NCBI GenBank assembly: GCA_964006375.1
Contig: OZ023269.1
Location: forward strand, 130,564,809 to 130,628,808
Reading direction: 5' to 3'
DNA: 64,000 bases
From: Tillus elongatus
Taxonomy: Eukaryota > Arthropoda > Insecta > Coleoptera > Cleridae
In this document: positions 60,100 through 64,000 of the stretch, piece by piece
How positions within the stretch are numbered: the stretch's first letter is position 1
Layout of the letters: every line of letters starts with the position of its first letter
Notes under the pieces: generated by a model
What the model saw: only the letters and a program-made list of their open reading frames with translations
Databases searched by the model: none
What the model was told of the DNA's origin: nothing
Made by a program: the position numbers and the translations under genes

Positions 60100-61700
60100 T
60101 AACGTAGAGCAGAGTTGGCTAGATATATTTTTACATAATCACCAGAGTTCGCTTCCCAGTCGAAGACCAACAGGAATGTCCTTGGGAAAAGAATTAGTTT
60201 CTAACAACAACAAAATGTGGTGGAGTTTTTCTACCACCTAGAGATACAACTTCTCGCCGCACAAATTTTTACAACGTCAATGAGATACATTTGTCAGTGG
60301 TGCAAAGTAGGGTGGTACAAGTTATTGGAAAAGGAGGAAAAAGACAAATAGCGTTTCTCAGATCAGCCGAGCGTGGTTTGCTTTTTACGCCCATCGCAGG
60401 GATGAGTGCTGGCGGTCAGTTCGTGCGTAGCATGATCATTTTTTCTAGCAAAAATAGGTATGAACAGTTAATGCGTGGTGTCGCTCCGGGACCAATTATC
60501 GCCTTTCATCCCAGTGGGTAGGTGCAACAAAACATTTTTAAAGACAGGATTGAATATTTCATAGATTTTGTAAAAGCTACGGAATAATCTCCAGTTCTGC
60601 TTCTCTTAAATAGACATAATAGTCATACGAACATTTATATGGTATTCGTTTAGCAAGGAATAATTACATTTGTATCATTTCGTTACCACCAAATGCCATA
60701 CATAGGCTCCAGCCGCTTGAAAAGGCTTTTGTAGGTGGTTTACAGGCGTACTATAGTATGGAAATCCAAATTTGACTACGCATTGGTCTACGTGCTATTA
60801 CTTAGTTTCATCTGGCTGAGCTTCCAGAAAATCATTGTTAAACTTGAAGTCTGGTGAAATTGCTGCGAACGGTTTTAGGGCAATTGGCGTTTTTCCCCAA
60901 TAGATACATTTTTACTATGCCCGTTTTATATCCGACGAAATTGAGTCTGAAAAAACTGTAACACAGCACCTTTAGAAGTTAGGAAAAAATTACAAGAACG
61001 TCCCGCCACGGAATTGGCGTTTTTCCCGAACATATACATTTTTACTATGCCCGTTTTATATCCGACGAAATTGAGACTGAAAAAACTGTAACACAGCACC
61101 TTTAGAAGTAAGGAGAAAATTACAAGAACGTCCCGCCACAGAACTGCAACCAGGATTTTCTCGTTGGCAAGACTCAAGTTAGTACTCTGCAGCGCTGGAG
61201 ACTAATGCTGATGGCGTTTAGTTAAACCAGAACTCATATGGAAGTTATAACAGATTAGCAGGTTGGTGTTAAGGATTCACACTTCTATAAATCTCCAATA
61301 ATTTTCATGTCCACAAAAATTGTATCGTCATTTGAAATTGCACCATTGCCTGTCACAAGGAAGAAAGTATCTAATCGAGGGATAAACCTTTGCACGTCTT
61401 AAATCATCACCACTTTTTCCTACATAAATGACTTGAAGCAATCACCGTCTAAGTCCAAGACGTCTAGTATTAAACGGTGTTTTCAGCGCCAAAAACTATA
61501 AACAAACTATTTAAGAAGAACACAACATCTGATAACGACCAAGGTCCCTAAGTAGAAAACAAACCACTTGTTTCGGCTGATAATGACCTGGATGTCGATG
61601 ACATCGTTCAAGACATTCCAGATCGTAAAGATGCTGCTTGCTTTTTTATTATTGTAAGTACTCAAAAGACTAAAAACGTATGTACAATATGTAACCATAT
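60100..61700 (+). pseudogene. Pogo-like (DDE_1) transposase pseudogene
   Basis: Plus strand with frameshifts. SWLDIFLHNHQSSLPSRRP (about 60112) is the end of the DNA-binding region. FYNVNEIHLSVVQSR (about 60268) has the first catalytic Asp of NVDE changed to Asn. 60330-60520 gives GKRQIAFLRSAERG, GMSAGGQFVRSMIIF and GPIIAFHPSG. Near 60600 NRHNSHTN replaces DGHGSHT (second Asp lost). Near 60700 HRLQPLEKAFVGGLQAYYSM has Glu for the third Asp. NGFRAIGVFP follows near 60868, then a tandem duplication (60882-61141). C-terminal matches run to about 61700 (IAPLPVTRKKVSNRG, KSKTSSIKR). The catalytic triad is destroyed. Confidence 0.85.
60882..61141 (+). repeat. 130-bp tandem duplication in the pogo-like pseudogene
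   Basis: AATTGGCGTTTTTCCC at 60882 repeats at 61012. The two units differ at only a few positions, so the duplication is younger than the transposase decay around it. Confidence 0.93.
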
Positions 61701-61770
61701 TAACAACGATATTGAGTAAAGAAAGACGTTCTTATCCAAGACTATTGCCGATCTTTTTTTTAATATCCAT

Positions 61771-61872
61771 TGAAAAGGGGTTCGGCAAAATTTACAGGGT
61801 AGTGCGGCGGCACTGCTCCCTGGTGTCGGTGATTGGCCATAGTCGCGGAAATAGAGCGACGCTAAAAAAAAC
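61771..61872 (+). mobile_element. SINE-A copy 8, 3' end only
   Basis: GGGGTTCGGCAAAATTTACA to GGCCATAGTCGCGGAAATAG, ending in an A-rich tail; 5'-truncated. Confidence 0.85.
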
Positions 61873-61874
61873 AT

Positions 61875-62770
61875 AAAAAATATATAGTGGACGCATTAAT
61901 AATGTTTAATATAAAAGTTGCTTATATCTGTTAGGAGCCATCCCTTCGCCGTCTTTTGGAATGTAATATAGTCAAGGTGGGGATTTTTATTGGCTACCCT
62001 GTACACTAAGATATTCAAGAATCCTGAAGTACTGCGCCAGTTTCAGAATGAGGCGGTGAAAAGAAAGACCCTGCAGAATACATTTATTATTAAATAAGGT
62101 CTGTTTTAAATCCTTAACCTAAATGCAGTAATCAGAAATCCTTATAATGGCGCTGAATTTCTGACATTTTCTTACTCGGGCTGCAATTAATTCCCGGAGG
62201 AACCGCTTAACGTAGAACAGGATTTGATATATCTCGTTCCAATGGAGCAGAAATACTGATTTTCGTGAAATCTTGCAAACCACCATGATACTGACCCATC
62301 TTTTCCTTCTTGTTATTAACTTTTGTTCTCATAAAGTTTTCAGCAGGATCGTGAAATATCTCAGACGTCATTAACTTTTGGTTTGGGTCTCATTCAAGCA
62401 GAATTACAAAGGACAAACAATTTAAGATGAAAATACATACTAAGGCATTTCTTGCGTGAAAAAAACAGTGTGTTTGTTGCTCTAGGAAATATGATCTATA
62501 TTCAGTTTACAGTTACCCAGTTATCGCTGATATATATTTTTTTCTGTCATACAAGCGTAGTGCGTAAAGTTGTTTGTTTCATCTAGTTGGTTTTGCAGAA
62601 AATCTTCAAAGCAATCTCTCAAAATAGAATCAATATGTTACAAAAAACTATCTTTGACCTTACGGGAAAAATTAAAAATAATTGTACAATGTTTTTCATT
62701 TGAATTAAATTTCTTTTATGTTTTTTAAAAGCCAACCTATGAGGTCTTTTTTCAGTATACCTTGTCTTTG
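61875..62770. other. No feature seen
   Basis: No repeat or domain recognised. Confidence 0.45.
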
Positions 62771-62771
62771 T

Positions 62772-63200
62772 CTTTAGTGAATTTTCTTTAAAAAAAATCA
62801 CCAATGAGAAGATCTCGACTTTAGAATTTTGAAAAAATTTCTTCAAATCAGCGTAAACTAGCCCCCCTAGAATCTATATACAGGTCAGTTTCAATTTTTA
62901 TATGTCATAAAGAGTGTCCTATGTGCCAAAATTCAGATCTCTATGTTAAAAGACAAAAAAGTTAGAGGTAAATTAATTTGTAATTAATTAAATCTAAAAA
63001 AGTTAAAACGTCAAAATTGATAATTATGGTAGGAGTACGAATGTGAGTGAAAAATACGAGACGAAATTATTAACAAGCTTCTAGATCTATGCCTAAGTTG
63101 TTATTTTCCTTCATTCCGTTAAAATATGAGCAAAAAAGCTATTGTAAATAAAAATTGTTTGGTGTAAACAACAAATGTAGACAACTAATATACTACCGGG
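62772..63200 (+). mobile_element. HINE-D copy, left part without (TA)n
   Basis: E5 at 62772-62805 (TTTAGTGAATTTTC onward) and E5-side block. It then goes directly from CAATTTTTATATGT into D-type interior, skipping the array and middle block. It ends near 63195 at the E5-side of the next copy. Confidence 0.8.
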
Positions 63201-63204
63201 AGAT

Positions 63205-63279
63205 CCCGACTATTGAATTTTGAAAAAAAAATTCAAATGGCGCGAACTAAGACCCCTAGAACCCATATCCGGGGTCAGT

Positions 63280-63378
<99 letters not shown>

Positions 63379-63683
63379 TTTTGATAAAATTTGGCATTTG
63401 CCTTCCTTTTGTAAATAGCTTGGATAAGTTCGTTATCCAGGAAAATCTAATCAGGTTTTCCAAGAAAATTTTAGGTTTTATTTCGTAAAAAAAATTTACC
63501 TCCAAAAACAAAAAAACCTATGGTAATAAAATTTGGTGCACTAGTTGACGACATTAAAGGGAAACTATACACCAAAATTTAGATTTCTATGTTACAGGAA
63601 AAAACAGTATTTCAAAATATTGGGTGCCAGATCATTTCTATGAAAACTTACTACCATAACGCACTTGCTGTGTCCAGACTTTT
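63205..63683 (+). mobile_element. HINE-like copy with E3
   Basis: E5-side block (AGATCCCGACTATTGAATTT), (TA)n at 63283-63376, middle block, and E3 at about 63647-63681 (CTACCATAACGCACTTGCTG then TGTCCAG, one change in the stem). Confidence 0.85.
63283..63376. repeat. (TA)n array, 94 bp
   Basis: Core of the copy at 63205-63683. Confidence 0.95.
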
Positions 63684-63689
63684 TCCCTT

Positions 63690-64000
63690 GTCATGCTTTT
63701 TGAAAGTTTAGCTTTTTCACCCATACATTACAAAACTGTAATCTGTACTGACATTTCTAAATAGTGACTCATGCACATGGTTTAGAGCGTTGAAAAGCGT
63801 GAAGAAGTTTTAGATACATAAAATATATACATACTATGTATAAACTAAAGCGTGGAATTATCTTTGCATCCCCTCACACGCGTTAAGGGTTCCCAAACCA
63901 AATACTCCACAATGCTAATCCAATATTCACTGCTCACGGAGCCCATATATAATCCACCCAGTCTATTGTATTTAAGAAGCAGCAATTATAAAATTAATTG
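63690..64000. other. No feature seen
   Basis: Window end; nothing recognised. Confidence 0.5.

Overview
Kind of DNA. This is eukaryotic, AT-rich, intergenic (or intronic) sequence that consists almost entirely of transposable elements. No intact host gene is visible. The element types suggest an arthropod, most likely an insect: a LINE whose 5' UTR carries a motif I associate with arthropod LINEs, Penelope-like elements with a GIY-YIG domain, a transposase of the DUF4817 plus DDE_3 type, and a tRNA-headed SINE. The species cannot be named from the sequence.

Main repeat family. The bulk is one structured repeat family in at least fifteen pieces. I call it HINE-like, with subgroups A to D by internal sequence. 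Its left end (E5) is a small inverted repeat, TTAGTGAATTTTC facing its complement. Next comes a (TA)n array of about 40 to 240 bp. The right end (E3) repeats the inverted motif and then adds a stem-loop, ACGCA-GCAAG-TGCGT on the complementary strand. This order (subterminal inverted repeat, microsatellite, 3' stem-loop) is that of DINE-1/HINE elements, the non-autonomous partners of Helentrons. No Rep/helicase gene is in the window. The best full-length copies are 16728-19095 (minus), 46677-48672 (plus) and 53405-54717 (plus).

Other elements. (1) LINE-A, a jockey/CR1-like non-LTR element, is present in five damaged copies (2996-4365, 5983-8742, 13950-14297, 36893-37612, 41630-42460). (2) R1-like RNase H fragments lie at 10946-12025 and 50040-51240; the second is a nearly clean 371-codon frame with all catalytic acids. 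(3) Other LINE pieces lie at 8849-9653, 9700-9990 and 36680-36884. (4) Penelope-like pieces lie at 14592-15080, 44033-45840, 52170-52235 and 58064-58945. (5) SINE-A has eight copies, several with clear target-site duplications, and SINE-B has one. (6) Two dead DNA transposases lie at 58946-60000 (DDE_3) and 60100-61700 (pogo-like DDE_1), with a hAT-like terminus at 23457. (7) A THAP-domain exon fragment lies at 20868-21010.

Most interesting content. At 13084-13577 a repeat of about 1.6 units of 310 bp carries two hammerhead ribozyme motifs, both with every core nucleotide in place, exactly one unit apart. This is the layout of an animal retrozyme and predicts a circular RNA of 311 nt. A second, hairpin-shaped element (1646-1853, 51337-51618, 55690-55935 and half copies) has 12-14 bp target duplications in two copies and carries hammerhead-like motifs in its arms, with compensatory changes in stem II between copies. 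A third family leaves a remnant at 42828-42868. In all three the helix III sequence is a short palindrome (CCGG, CTAG, CGATCG), as expected for hammerheads that work as dimers. Penelope elements, which are known to carry hammerheads, are also present and are plausible movers of these small elements. Other points are two loci where the E3 stem-loop has become a tandem satellite, (TA)n arrays inside or at the edge of several unrelated element types, and a SINE with three heads and two bodies.
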